Position numbers and translations under genes: made by a program
Assembly: GCF_018388465.1 (NCBI RefSeq)
Contig: NZ_CP074404.1
Span: 2,666,001-2,730,000 of the forward strand
Reading direction: 5' to 3'
Length of the DNA: 64,000 nucleotides
From: Cellulomonas fengjieae
GTDB lineage: Bacteria > Actinomycetota > Actinomycetes > Actinomycetales > Cellulomonadaceae
Shown: positions 45,334 through 53,941 of the stretch, in pieces
Position numbering within the stretch: the first letter of the stretch is position 1
Layout of the letters: each line of letters opens with the position of its first letter
Notes under the pieces: generated by a model
Databases searched by the model: none
Seen by the model: the letters and a program-made list of their open reading frames with translations, nothing else
What the model was told of the DNA's origin: nothing

Positions 45334-47057
45334 GGCACCATCCAGCCCAGGACGGGGGTGGACTGCAGCACGACGAGGGCGGTCACGAAGACCAGCAGGC
45401 CCAGGCTCCAGCCGACCAGCCGCCGGAACAACGTGGACTCCGCCCCGGCCAGCCCCACCGCGGCGGCGGCGACGGCCAGGTTCTGCAGCGAGAGCATCTT
45501 GCCGAGCACGCCCGCCGACGAGTTCGTCGCGGCCATCAGCACCGGCGACAGGCCGGTCTGCTCCGCGGCGGTCACCTGCAGCTGGCCGAACAGCGAGTTG
45601 GACGAGGTGTCGGAGCCCGTCAGCGCGACGCCGATCCACCCGATCAGCGGGGAGAGGAAGGCGAAGAAGCCACCGGCCGAGGCGAGGGCGAACCCGAGGC
45701 TCGTCGTCTGGCCGGACAGGTTCATCACGAAGGACAGGCCGAGCACGGCGGTGACGGTCAGGATCGTCCACCGCAGCTGGTGGACGGTGTCCTTGTAGAT
45801 GGCGAGCCCGCGCGAGAACGGGATCCTGTAGAGCGCCATCGTCGCGATGCCGGAGAAGAGCAGCAGGGTCCCGGTCGCCTTGAGGTGGTCGAGCTTGAAG
45901 TTCTGCGCACCGACGGGCTCACCCGCGGAGTCGACGACGTCCAGCCCGGGCCAGCGGAACGTCACGCTGCCGACCTCGGTCAGCCAGTGCTTGATCCCCG
46001 GGATCTGCGCGAGCGAGAAGATGGCCATGATGATCAGGTAGGGCGCGATCGCCATCCAGACCTCGCGGGTGGACGGGCGCTCCTGCGCGCCGTCGCCACC
46101 CCCGGTGCGCGGCAGCGTCGTGGTGGTCGTGGTGGTCGTGGTGGTCGTGGTGGTCGTGGTCGGACCGCCGACGGCGGACGCGCCGCCCTGAGCGGCGGCA
46201 CCCTGCTCGGCGACGGCCTCGTCGTCGTCGCCGGTCACGGTGGTGCTGGGCTGCCAGAAGCGGAGCATGACGAGCACGGCGACGACCGTCAGGACGGCGG
46301 CGACCACGTCGGTGAGCTCGACGGCGAAGAAGTTGGACGTGACGAACTGCGCCCCGCCGAAGACGAGACCGGCGACCAGCGCCACGGGCCACGTCTGACG
46401 CACGCCGCGGCGGCCGTCGACGAGGAACACGAGCACGAGCGGGACGATCAGCGCGATGAACGGCGTCTGGCGGCCGGCCATCGAGGACAGCTGGTCGATC
46501 GGCAGGCCGGTCACCCCGTTGAGCGCGATGATCGGCGCCGCCATGGCACCGAACGCCACCGGCGCGGTGTTGGCCAGCAGCGACACCATGGCCGACTTGA
46601 GCGGCTTCATGCCCGCCGCCATGAGCATCGCCGCGGAGATGGCCACCGGGGCGCCGAAGCCGGCGAGCGACTCCAGCAGGGCCCCGAAGCAGAACGCGAT
46701 GAGGATGGACAGGATCCGCAGGTCGTCGCTGACGGAGCGGATCGTGCGCCCGAGCACCTCGAACCACCTGGTCTCCACCGTGAGCTTGTAGATCCACATG
46801 GCGTTCACCAGGATCCACAGGATGGGGAACAGCCCGTAGAACATGCCCTCCGCGGTGCCGCTGAGCGCCTGGACCACCGGCATCTTCCACACCACGACGG
46901 CGAGGAGCAGCGAGAGCCCGAGACCCGCGAGGGCGGCCTGCCAGGCCTTGGCGCGGAACACGCCGAGGAGCACGAACAGCAGCAGCAGCGGCAGCGCCGC
47001 GAGCACCGCCGAGAGAGCGACGGACCCCCCGAAGGGATCCAGGATCTGCTCGAACAT
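45330..47057 (-). CDS. lctP: L-lactate permease family transporter with a polythreonine loop
   Basis: A 575-residue LctP-type permease with about 12-14 membrane segments (GLFPILWILVNAMWIYKLTV, LESLAGFGAPVAISAAMLMA, later SSNSLFGQLQVTAAEQTGLS and ATNSSAGVLGKMLSLQNLA). Between two helices (about 275-325) a hydrophilic loop contains 15 consecutive threonines followed by LPRTGGG. The loop comes from a 9-base repeat (46116-46160). The ATG has GGAGG 9 bases ahead. Paired by overlap with a D-lactate dehydrogenase, so it likely imports lactate. Confidence 0.9.
   Translation of the reverse strand: MFEQILDPFGGSVALSAVLAALPLLLLFVLLGVFRAKAWQAALAGLGLSLLLAVVVWKMPVVQALSGTAEGMFYGLFPILWILVNAMWIYKLTVETRWFEVLGRTIRSVSDDLRILSILIAFCFGALLESLAGFGAPVAISAAMLMAAGMKPLKSAMVSLLANTAPVAFGAMAAPIIALNGVTGLPIDQLSSMAGRQTPFIALIVPLVLVFLVDGRRGVRQTWPVALVAGLVFGGAQFVTSNFFAVELTDVVAAVLTVVAVLVMLRFWQPSTTVTGDDDEAVAEQGAAAQGGASAVGGPTTTTTTTTTTTTTTTLPRTGGGDGAQERPSTREVWMAIAPYLIIMAIFSLAQIPGIKHWLTEVGSVTFRWPGLDVVDSAGEPVGAQNFKLDHLKATGTLLLFSGIATMALYRIPFSRGLAIYKDTVHQLRWTILTVTAVLGLSFVMNLSGQTTSLGFALASAGGFFAFLSPLIGWIGVALTGSDTSSNSLFGQLQVTAAEQTGLSPVLMAATNSSAGVLGKMLSLQNLAVAAAAVGLAGAESTLFRRLVGWSLGLLVFVTALVVLQSTPVLGWMVP
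46116..46160. repeat. 45-base microsatellite encoding 15 threonines
   Basis: About five copies of a 9-base unit (CGTGGTGGT on the plus strand) plus an extra CGT. All copy changes keep the reading frame of the permease. Confidence 0.9.
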
Positions 47058-47467
47058 CGGAACAACCTCCACGCTGAGGTCGCGCACCCGCGCGCACGCC
47101 GCTGGGGCCGTGCGGGAGTGCGAGAGAAGTGATCTGGGGACGTGCGCGACGCCGATCCCCCCGGCCGGCACCGACGCGGGCCGGTGGGAACCGGCCCGCT
47201 CCCGCCCGGTCCGGGCGTCCGCACCAGCGGCTTCGTTGCCGCGGGTCGGTGCGCCCTGGTGCACGTGCAGTGCACTCAGGTAACCAGCGCGACGAGGCCG
47301 ATCACTGGGCCCTTGGTCCCGGGTGGAGGGCCCCGGTGGCCGCGGCCCGGTCGGCGCCCCGACCCGCGAACGCGCAAAGCCCGGACCAAGGTCACGTCAA
47401 CGGGAGTCAGGACGCACAGGTTCACGCGGGACAATCGGACCACGTACCGGGCAAGAGGAGGGTGCAC
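47058..47467. other. Divergent intergenic region lctP/SDR, 410 bases
   Basis: Should carry the promoters of the lactate operon (minus) and the SDR (plus). TGCACGTGCA, a perfect 10-base palindrome with a further GTGCAC beside it, lies at about 47262-47277 and is an operator candidate. I find no credible gene, terminator or RNA here. Confidence 0.35.
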
Positions 47468-48268
47468 ATGTCACGTACGCATCTGGTGACGGGATCAGCT
47501 TCCGGCGTGGGCGCGGCGGTGGCGCAGGCTCTGCGGGCCCGCGGTGACCGGGTGGTCGGCATCGACCTGCGCGACGCCGACATCACGGCCGACCTGGGCA
47601 CGCCCGAGGGGCGGGCCGGCGCCGTGGAGTCGGCCGTCGCGGCCACCGGCGGGACCGTGGACAGCGTGATCGCCTGCGCAGGCATCTCGGCCCCGAAGCC
47701 GCTCACGGTCGCCGTGAACTACTTCGGTGTGGTCGACGTCCTGACCGGGCTGCTGCCCGCGCTGCGGCGGTCGACCGCCCCGCGGGCCGCCGTCGTGTCC
47801 TCCATGGCGACGCTCCAGCGCAACTCGCCCGACCTGGTCGACGCGTGCCTCGCCCACGACGAGGAGCGCGCACTGACCATCGCGGCGGGCCTCGCGGAGC
47901 AGGGGCCTGGTGTCGGCTACCTGGCCTACCCGTCCTCCAAGCGGGCGCTGTCCCGCTGGGTCCGTCGGGAGTCGATCACCGCGGACTGGGCCGGCGCGGG
48001 CATCGCCCTCAACGCGGTCGCTCCCGCCACGATCCTCACGCCGATGACCCGCGAGCTGCTCGCCGCGCCGGAGTCGGTCGCGATGGTCGACAAGGCCGTC
48101 CCGATGCCGCTGAACTACCACCAGAGCCCCGAGTCGGTCGCGGAGCTGCTGGTCTGGCTCACGAGCGAGGTCAACACCCACGTGACCGGCCAGACGATCT
48201 ACTGCGACGGCGGCGCCGACGCCTCGCTGCGCGGCGACGACGTCTGGGGCTGGGCCGACCCCGCCTGA
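47468..48268 (+). CDS. SDR family oxidoreductase (coniferyl-alcohol/3-alpha-hydroxysteroid dehydrogenase-like)
   Basis: A 266-residue SDR with the short cofactor motif TGSASGVGAA (8-17), Ser in VVSSMATLQ and YxxxK in LAYPSSKRAL. The insertion between Ser and Tyr (about 45 residues with DACLAHDEERALTIAAGLAE) is characteristic of the coniferyl-alcohol dehydrogenase/3-alpha-HSD group. The ATG has GAGGAGG ahead. The true substrate is unknown; an aromatic alcohol from plant material is possible but only inferred from relatives. Confidence 0.85.
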   Translation: MSRTHLVTGSASGVGAAVAQALRARGDRVVGIDLRDADITADLGTPEGRAGAVESAVAATGGTVDSVIACAGISAPKPLTVAVNYFGVVDVLTGLLPALRRSTAPRAAVVSSMATLQRNSPDLVDACLAHDEERALTIAAGLAEQGPGVGYLAYPSSKRALSRWVRRESITADWAGAGIALNAVAPATILTPMTRELLAAPESVAMVDKAVPMPLNYHQSPESVAELLVWLTSEVNTHVTGQTIYCDGGADASLRGDDVWGWADPA

Positions 48269-48283
48269 CGCGACGCCCTCGAG

Positions 48284-48314
48284 GGGGTACGGCGTCATCC
48301 TTGCGGCGTACCCC
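48284..48314 (+). terminator. Hairpin terminator after the SDR
   Basis: GGGGTACG (48284-48291) pairs with CGTACCCC (48307-48314) around 15 bases, starting 15 bases past the SDR stop. Confidence 0.55.
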
Positions 48315-48370
48315 GCAGCGCACCGGAGATGGTCCCTGCGGGCGTCCCGGCGACACCCTGCCGGCTCCTA

Positions 48371-48390
48371 CGTTCGGGTCACACCGAACG
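48371..48390 (+). promoter_or_regulatory. Inverted repeat at the ABC/two-component operon promoter
   Basis: CGTTCGG (48371-48377) and CCGAACG (48384-48390) are perfect complements around 6 bases, directly before the AGGAGG of the ABC ATPase gene. TACGTT at 48370-48375 resembles a -10 element, so a bound protein would block transcription start. Confidence 0.45.
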
Positions 48391-48400
48391 AGGAGGACGC

Positions 48401-49357
48401 ATGATCGAGGCCAACGGCCTGACCAAGCGGTACGGCAGCCGGAACGTCGTGGACGGGATGAGCTTCACCGTCCAGCCGGGGAAGATCACGGGGTTCCTGG
48501 GCCCCAACGGCGCGGGCAAGTCCACGACGATGCGCATGGTGGTCGGGCTCGACCGGCCGACCGGCGGGACCGTGACAGTCAACGGCCGCCGGTACGCACA
48601 GCACCGCGCGCCGCTGGCGGAGGTGGGCGTGCTGCTCGACGCCAAGGCCGTGCACGGTGGCCGGTCCGCCCGGGAGCACCTCGTGGCGCTGGCCACCACC
48701 CACGGCATCGGGCGGCGCCGCGTCGACGAGGTCGTCGAGCTGACCGGGCTGACGTCGGTCGCCCGCGTCCGGGCGGGGAAGTTCTCGCTCGGCATGGGCC
48801 AGCGCCTCGGCATCGCGGCCGCGCTCCTGGGTGACCCGCAGACGCTGATCCTCGACGAGCCGGTCAACGGGCTCGACCCCGAGGGCGTGCTGTGGGTCCG
48901 CACCCTGCTGCGTGGGCTCGCCGCCGAGGGGCGGACGGTCTTCCTGTCGTCGCACCTCATGTCCGAGATGGCCCTCACCGCCGACCACCTCATCGTCGTG
49001 GGCCGCGGCCAGGTGATCGCCGACGCACCCGTCGACGAGATCGTGTCCCGCGTGCGCACGTCGACCGTGCGCGTCCGCACCCCCGACGCCGCGCGCCTCG
49101 CCGCGCTGCTGTCCCGCGAGGCCGGCGTCGAGCTCGCGTCCACCGGCGCCGACCTGCTCGACGTCACGGGCAGCACCGCCCCCGCGATCGCGACGCTCGC
49201 CGCGGGCGCCGGGATCGTGCTCTACGAGCTCGCCCCGGTGCAGGCCTCCCTCGAGGACGCCTACATGCAGCTCACGGAGCACGCGGTCGAGTACCGCGCG
49301 ACCCCTCCCGACGCGCCCACCGCCACCTCGACCTCGACCTCAGGAGCCCACCGATGA
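48401..49357 (+). CDS. ABC transporter ATP-binding protein
   Basis: A 318-residue ATPase with Walker A GPNGAGKST (34-42), a divergent signature FSLGMGQRLGIA (near 129) instead of LSGGQ, as often seen in ABC-2 antibiotic-type exporters, and Walker B LILDEPVNGLDPEG. AGGAGG lies 5-10 bases ahead of the ATG at 48401. It overlaps the permease gene (ATGA) and heads a four-gene run ending in a two-component system, so the transporter is likely sensed or controlled by that pair. Confidence 0.9.
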   Translation: MIEANGLTKRYGSRNVVDGMSFTVQPGKITGFLGPNGAGKSTTMRMVVGLDRPTGGTVTVNGRRYAQHRAPLAEVGVLLDAKAVHGGRSAREHLVALATTHGIGRRRVDEVVELTGLTSVARVRAGKFSLGMGQRLGIAAALLGDPQTLILDEPVNGLDPEGVLWVRTLLRGLAAEGRTVFLSSHLMSEMALTADHLIVVGRGQVIADAPVDEIVSRVRTSTVRVRTPDAARLAALLSREAGVELASTGADLLDVTGSTAPAIATLAAGAGIVLYELAPVQASLEDAYMQLTEHAVEYRATPPDAPTATSTSTSGAHR

Positions 49358-50190
49358 CCACGGCAGCCACGCTCGTCCGCACCCCCACCGCCGTGCAGCC
49401 GGTGACGTTCGGCCGGCTGGTGGCCGCCGAGTGGGTCAAGTTCCGCTCGCTGCGCTCGAGCTGGTGGGCGCTCGCGCTCGCCGTCGCGTTCTTCCCGATG
49501 TTCGCGGCCATGCGCAGCTCGAGCATCGCCCAGATCGCCGACGAGGCCCCCGCCGGGGCCTTCGTCGGGCCGGTCTACGTGACGTCGGGGCTCATGCTCG
49601 CGCAGCTCGTCCTGTGCGGCCTGGGCGTCGTGGTGGTCACCGCCGAGTACCGCACCGGCCAGATCCGCTCGACGCTCGTGGCCGCGCCCACCCGCCTGCC
49701 CGTGCTGTGGGCCAAGCTGCTGGTCGTCGTCGCGGTGGCGCTCGCCACCGGGCTGGTCGGAGCCGTGACGGGGTGGGTCGCCGCCGCGCCGTGGTTCGAG
49801 GCCGCCGGCATGAGCGTCGACCTGTCCCAGCCCGAGCACGTGCGGCTCATGCTCGGTGTCCCCCTGTACCTGGCCGCCATGGCGGCACTCGCGTACGGCA
49901 TCGGCGCGGTCCTGCGCAGCTCGGCCGCGGGCATCGCGACCGTGCTGGGGCTCGTGTTCGTGGTCGAGCCCGCGTTCTCCTACATCCCGTGGCAACCGTT
50001 GCAGAGCCTCGCCGCCTACCTGCCCAGCGCCGCCGGCGCGCGGCTGGTCACGGCCGACGCCATGGGGTCGGTCATGTCCGGCTCGCAGAGCACGATGCTC
50101 GGCCCCTGGGCCGGGTACGCGGTCCTGCTCGGCTGGGTCGCCGCCGTCCTCGTGGTCGCCGCCGTGCTGCTCCGGCGCCGTGATGCGTGA
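49354..50190 (+). CDS. ABC-2 transporter permease
   Basis: A 278-residue membrane protein with about six segments: AEWVKFRSLRSSWWALALAV at the start (a hallmark of actinobacterial ABC-2 permeases), VVVVTAEYRTGQIRSTLVAA near 90, and a final segment AVLLGWVAAVLVVAAVLL before a basic RRRDA end. It partners the overlapping upstream ATPase. The substrate is unknown, possibly a peptide or antibiotic. Confidence 0.87.
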   Translation: MTTAATLVRTPTAVQPVTFGRLVAAEWVKFRSLRSSWWALALAVAFFPMFAAMRSSSIAQIADEAPAGAFVGPVYVTSGLMLAQLVLCGLGVVVVTAEYRTGQIRSTLVAAPTRLPVLWAKLLVVVAVALATGLVGAVTGWVAAAPWFEAAGMSVDLSQPEHVRLMLGVPLYLAAMAALAYGIGAVLRSSAAGIATVLGLVFVVEPAFSYIPWQPLQSLAAYLPSAAGARLVTADAMGSVMSGSQSTMLGPWAGYAVLLGWVAAVLVVAAVLLRRRDA

Positions 50191-50212
50191 CCTGCGGTGC
50201 GAGGATGCGCCG

Positions 50213-51664
50213 GTGACTCTCGAGCCCGGCGCACCCCGCGACGCGCCCCGCCCCGCGGCCGTGGCCGCGGCGGCGGGGCGCGTCGGCGCGCACGTCGGAC
50301 GGTTCCTGCGCCGACCGGCCGTCGCGCACGTGCTCGTCGTGGGCGGCTTCACCGCCTGGGCCCTGCTGATGGGGCTCGGCGCCGACTCGATGTACTGGTT
50401 GTCCGAGCACCTCGACAGCGCGCAGGTGCTGCGGATGCAGCTCGCGTGCGTCGTCCTGACCGCCGCGGGCGCGACGGCGCTGTGCTGGCGGCGCAGCCGC
50501 CCGGTCGTCGTCGCCGCGGCCGTGGGTACCCTCGCGATCGCCTCGCTGCTGGCGACCGGCGCGACCAACGGGTTCGAGATCGGCCTCGCGATCGCCCTGT
50601 GCTCCGTCGCCGTCGCGCGTCCCGTGCGCGACGTGTGGCTCACGGCCGCGGCCGTGGTGCTGCCCGTGGCGCTCGTCGCGTGGGCCGCTCCGCTCGTCCG
50701 CGTGCTCGGCACCCGGGTGATCGGCAGGGACCCCGGCGACCCGGCCGCGCTGCGCTCCCCCCTGCTGCCCGGTGCCCTGGCCGACGCCGTCACGCCCGCG
50801 TGGCTGGTGACGGTGGTGCCCGTCGTCGTCCTCGTGCTGCTCGGGATCGCGTGCGGCACCCTCCTGCGCAACCGGCGCCTGCGGCTCGCGGCGCTCGCCG
50901 AGGCCGCGCAGGCACGCGCCGCCGAGCAGGAGCAACGCGCTCGCCTCACCCAGGCCGACGAGCGCGCCCGTGTCGCGCGCGAGATGCACGACGTCGTCGC
51001 ACACTCCATCACCGTCATGGTCGCCCTCGGCGGGGGCGCCGCCGCGGCGCTCGACCGGGCACCGGACCAGTCGCGCCTGGCCCTCAAGGAGCTCGTCGAG
51101 ACCGGCCGCACCGCGCTGGACGACGTGCGCCGGATCCTCGGAGTACTGCACGCCGCCGAGGACGCCGCCGAGGACGCCGCCGGAACGCCGGGCGGAACGG
51201 CCGAGCGCTCCTCCGACAGCTCGTCCGAGCCTGCTCCGATGGAGCCGCAGCCGGGCACCACCGACCTGCCCCGCCTGGTCGAGCGCTTCCGCACCGCGGG
51301 GCTGCCGGTACGCACGCGCGGCCTCGCCGTCACCGGGCTGGACGGCCCCGCCTGCCTCGACGCGACCGCACAGCTCGCCGTCTTCCGGATCGTGCAGGAG
51401 TCGCTCACCAACGCGCTGCGGCACGCCCCCGGCACGGCAGGCGTCGACGTGGAGGTCCGGCGGGCGCCCGGCGCCGTCGAGGTGGTCGTCACGGACCAGG
51501 GCCCCGGCCAGGACGTCGCTCCCACCCCGGGGACCCGACGCGGGATCGTGGGCATGACCGAGCGCGTCGCCGCGTTCGGCGGCACGGTCGAGGCCGGCCC
51601 GTACGGTCCGGGCTGGCGCGTGCGCGCGCAGATCCCGCAGCCGAATGACGAAGGAGAGGCATGA
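50213..51664 (+). CDS. Sensor histidine kinase (NarL/DesK type, HisKA_3)
   Basis: A 483-residue membrane kinase. Transmembrane segments lie within about 35-215; a short coiled region leads to the dimerisation helix with the phospho-histidine in REMHDVVAHSITVM (near 255), and the ATPase domain follows (FRIVQESLTNALRHAPGTAG, VVVTDQGPG, GIVGMTERVAAFGG). An unusual acidic/serine-rich insert (about 310-345) splits the two. I prefer GTG at 50213 because GAGG is 8 bases ahead; ATG at 50183 is the alternative. It phosphorylates the coupled response regulator. Confidence 0.88.
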   Translation: MTLEPGAPRDAPRPAAVAAAAGRVGAHVGRFLRRPAVAHVLVVGGFTAWALLMGLGADSMYWLSEHLDSAQVLRMQLACVVLTAAGATALCWRRSRPVVVAAAVGTLAIASLLATGATNGFEIGLAIALCSVAVARPVRDVWLTAAAVVLPVALVAWAAPLVRVLGTRVIGRDPGDPAALRSPLLPGALADAVTPAWLVTVVPVVVLVLLGIACGTLLRNRRLRLAALAEAAQARAAEQEQRARLTQADERARVAREMHDVVAHSITVMVALGGGAAAALDRAPDQSRLALKELVETGRTALDDVRRILGVLHAAEDAAEDAAGTPGGTAERSSDSSSEPAPMEPQPGTTDLPRLVERFRTAGLPVRTRGLAVTGLDGPACLDATAQLAVFRIVQESLTNALRHAPGTAGVDVEVRRAPGAVEVVVTDQGPGQDVAPTPGTRRGIVGMTERVAAFGGTVEAGPYGPGWRVRAQIPQPNDEGEA

Positions 51665-52335
51665 CCCGCGTCCTGCTGGTCGACGACCAGGCGCTCATCC
51701 GGATGGGCTTCCGGCTGCTGCTGAGCAGCACGGACGACCTCGAGGTGGTCGGCGAGGCCCAGGACGGCCAGGCCGCGGTCGAGCAGGTCGCGGCGCTGCG
51801 TCCCGACGTCGTGCTCATGGACGTGCGCATGCCCGGCGTCAACGGGATCGACGCCACCCGACGCATCGTCGAGACGCACCCCGAGACGCGCGTGCTGGTC
51901 CTGACGACCTTCGACCTGGACGAGTACGCGTTCGCCGCCCTGCGCGCCGGCGCGAGCGGCTTCCTCCTCAAGGACGCCGCCCCCGACGAGCTCGCCGCCG
52001 CCGTGCGGACGGTCGCCTCCGGGGACGCCGTCGTGTCGGCCCGCATCACCCGCCGGATGCTGGAGCTCTTCTCCGAGCACCTCCCGGCCGGGGACGCGCA
52101 GGCCGACGCGGACGCGGTGCACCCGCGGCTGGCGCCCCTGACGCCCCGTGAGGTGGAGGTGCTGCGCGAGATCGCCGAAGGCCTGTCCAACGCCGAGATC
52201 GCCGGCCGGCTGTTCCTGTCCGAGGCGACGGTCAAGACGCACGTGGGCAGGGTGCTCGCCAAGCTGGGTGTCCGCGACCGCGTGCAGGCGGTCGTGGTGG
52301 CCTACGAGACGGGGCTGGTCCGCGCGGGCGGGTGA
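51661..52335 (+). CDS. Response regulator, NarL/FixJ family
   Basis: A 224-residue regulator. The receiver domain has the phospho-acceptor Asp54 in VVLMDVRMPGVNG, acidic pocket DD at 8-9 and Lys near 104 in FLLKDAAPDEL. The LuxR helix-turn-helix is near 155-215 (LTPREVEVLREIAEGLSNAE, then LSEATVKTHVGRVLAKLGV). The ATG overlaps the kinase stop (ATGA). The likely target is the ABC-2 transporter operon in which it lies. Confidence 0.92.
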   Translation: MTRVLLVDDQALIRMGFRLLLSSTDDLEVVGEAQDGQAAVEQVAALRPDVVLMDVRMPGVNGIDATRRIVETHPETRVLVLTTFDLDEYAFAALRAGASGFLLKDAAPDELAAAVRTVASGDAVVSARITRRMLELFSEHLPAGDAQADADAVHPRLAPLTPREVEVLREIAEGLSNAEIAGRLFLSEATVKTHVGRVLAKLGVRDRVQAVVVAYETGLVRAGG

Positions 52336-52381
52336 GCCGACGGCGCTGGACCGCCGCGAGGCTCCCCGCCCGGCGCGTGGC

Positions 52382-53941
52382 TCACTGCTCCAGCGACCGC
52401 GCCGACAGCTGCCCCACTACGACCTGCTCCTCGATCGTCGCGAGGGCGTAGGCACCGTAGGTGCACCCGACGAACCAGCCGGCGTGCGTCGTGCCGAGGT
52501 GCGCGACGTCCAGCGCCGTGACCTGGGTCTGCGCCGCACCGGACGGCTGCCACAGGACCTCGGCCCGCCGCCCGCCGATCCGCACCGAGAGGGTGCCCTG
52601 CCCGGCCACCGGCGACCGCGTCACCACCGCTGCCGCTCCGTCGACGCACTGAGTGACCACGAGCTCGACCGTGCCGTCGTCGCCCGCTCGCACGCCGGCG
52701 CTGACCCACTGCGTCGAGGACTGCCGCACGGCGAGACCCACCTCGCGCTCGGGCGACGCGGTGACCCACGGCCCCACGTCCGCGAGCGCCAGCGACACCT
52801 CCGCGGCCAGGTGGCGCAGCCTGCGACCGAGGAACGCGGGCTCGCTCGCCGCCAGCCCCGCTCCGGCACGCAGGGTCACGTCTCCGCCTGCACCGGTCCC
52901 GGCGGCGACCGCCGCAGGCGGGCGCCGGACCGCGAGCCACGGCTCCCCCGCACCAGCCTGCCGCGTGACGCCCGACGGGCCCCCCGGCTCGGGGACCAGC
53001 GTGGCGGTGCCGGGCGCGAAGACGGGCCAGTCGTCGTGCCACTGCACCGGCAGCAGGAACGTCTCGCGGCCGAGCAGGTCGACGCCGTCGGCGAGCCGCG
53101 ACGCCAGGCACAGCGCCCACCAGGTGCCGTCGGGTGCCTCGACGAGGTCGGCGTGCCCGACGTTCACGACCACCGACTGCGGGCCGAGCGTGCGGTGCGT
53201 CAGGACGGGGTTGTCGGTGCACGCCTCGAACGGGCCCGTGGGCGACAGCGCCCGAGCGACCGTCACGGCGTGGTGGCGACCGGTGCCGCCCTCGGCAGCG
53301 AGGAGATAGACGTACTGGCCACGCCGGTACAGGTGCGGCCCCTCCGTCCACTCCGAACCGATCAGCGCACCGTTCCAGATCGCCACCTCGGGGCCGACCA
53401 GCTCGAGGGTCGCCGGGTCCACCTCGCGGACCCAGACCTCTCCCTCGTTCGGCCACTGCGGCACGTGCGCCCCGCGTGCACCGTGCGCCCAGATCCGGCC
53501 GTCGTCGTCGAGGAGCAGCGACGGGTCGACGCCCTCGCTCTCCGGCCACCAGACGGGCTGGGACCACGGACCCGCGGCGTCCTGCGCGGTCACGACGAAG
53601 TTCCCGCCCTGCCGGCCGGGGCCGGCGAGGTGCGTGCACACGACCAGGAAGCGCGTGCCGTCGTGGCGGATCGTGGGCGCGTACAGGCCTCCCGAGTCCC
53701 GGACGTCCGTGTAGTCCAGCTGATCGGTGATCACGTGGCCCACGTGCTCCCAGCTGACCAGGTCGCGGGAGCGGTGCACGGGGATCCCGGGCAGGTACTC
53801 GAACGTCGAGTTGACGACGTAGTACCAGGTCCCGTCGGGGCCGTCGACCCGGCAGACCGACGGGTCGGGGTGGAAGCCGGGCAGGACCGGGTTCGAGGCG
53901 TCCCGCCAGGCCGACAGGTCGGTCACGACGCTCCGGTTCAC
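52382..53941 (-). CDS. Glycoside hydrolase family 43 protein (beta-xylosidase/arabinofuranosidase-like)
   Basis: A 519-residue cytoplasmic enzyme. The five-bladed propeller has the GH43 triad: Asp26 in LPGFHPDPSV, the central Asp in EGVDPSLLLDDDG (near 138) and Glu in SEWTEGPHLYRR (near 203). A C-terminal beta-sandwich (about 330-519) is typical of GH43 xylosidases. It would release xylose or arabinose from imported oligosaccharides. GTG at 53941 overlaps the GH31 stop (GTGA), so it is the last gene of the transport operon. A paralogue lies at 63266. Confidence 0.9.
   Translation of the reverse strand: MNRSVVTDLSAWRDASNPVLPGFHPDPSVCRVDGPDGTWYYVVNSTFEYLPGIPVHRSRDLVSWEHVGHVITDQLDYTDVRDSGGLYAPTIRHDGTRFLVVCTHLAGPGRQGGNFVVTAQDAAGPWSQPVWWPESEGVDPSLLLDDDGRIWAHGARGAHVPQWPNEGEVWVREVDPATLELVGPEVAIWNGALIGSEWTEGPHLYRRGQYVYLLAAEGGTGRHHAVTVARALSPTGPFEACTDNPVLTHRTLGPQSVVVNVGHADLVEAPDGTWWALCLASRLADGVDLLGRETFLLPVQWHDDWPVFAPGTATLVPEPGGPSGVTRQAGAGEPWLAVRRPPAAVAAGTGAGGDVTLRAGAGLAASEPAFLGRRLRHLAAEVSLALADVGPWVTASPEREVGLAVRQSSTQWVSAGVRAGDDGTVELVVTQCVDGAAAVVTRSPVAGQGTLSVRIGGRRAEVLWQPSGAAQTQVTALDVAHLGTTHAGWFVGCTYGAYALATIEEQVVVGQLSARSLEQ

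Noticed and set aside
46090..46116. LPRTG as a sortase anchoring signal in the permease
   Set aside because: It is in an internal loop of a multi-pass membrane protein, not followed by a C-terminal hydrophobic helix and basic tail.
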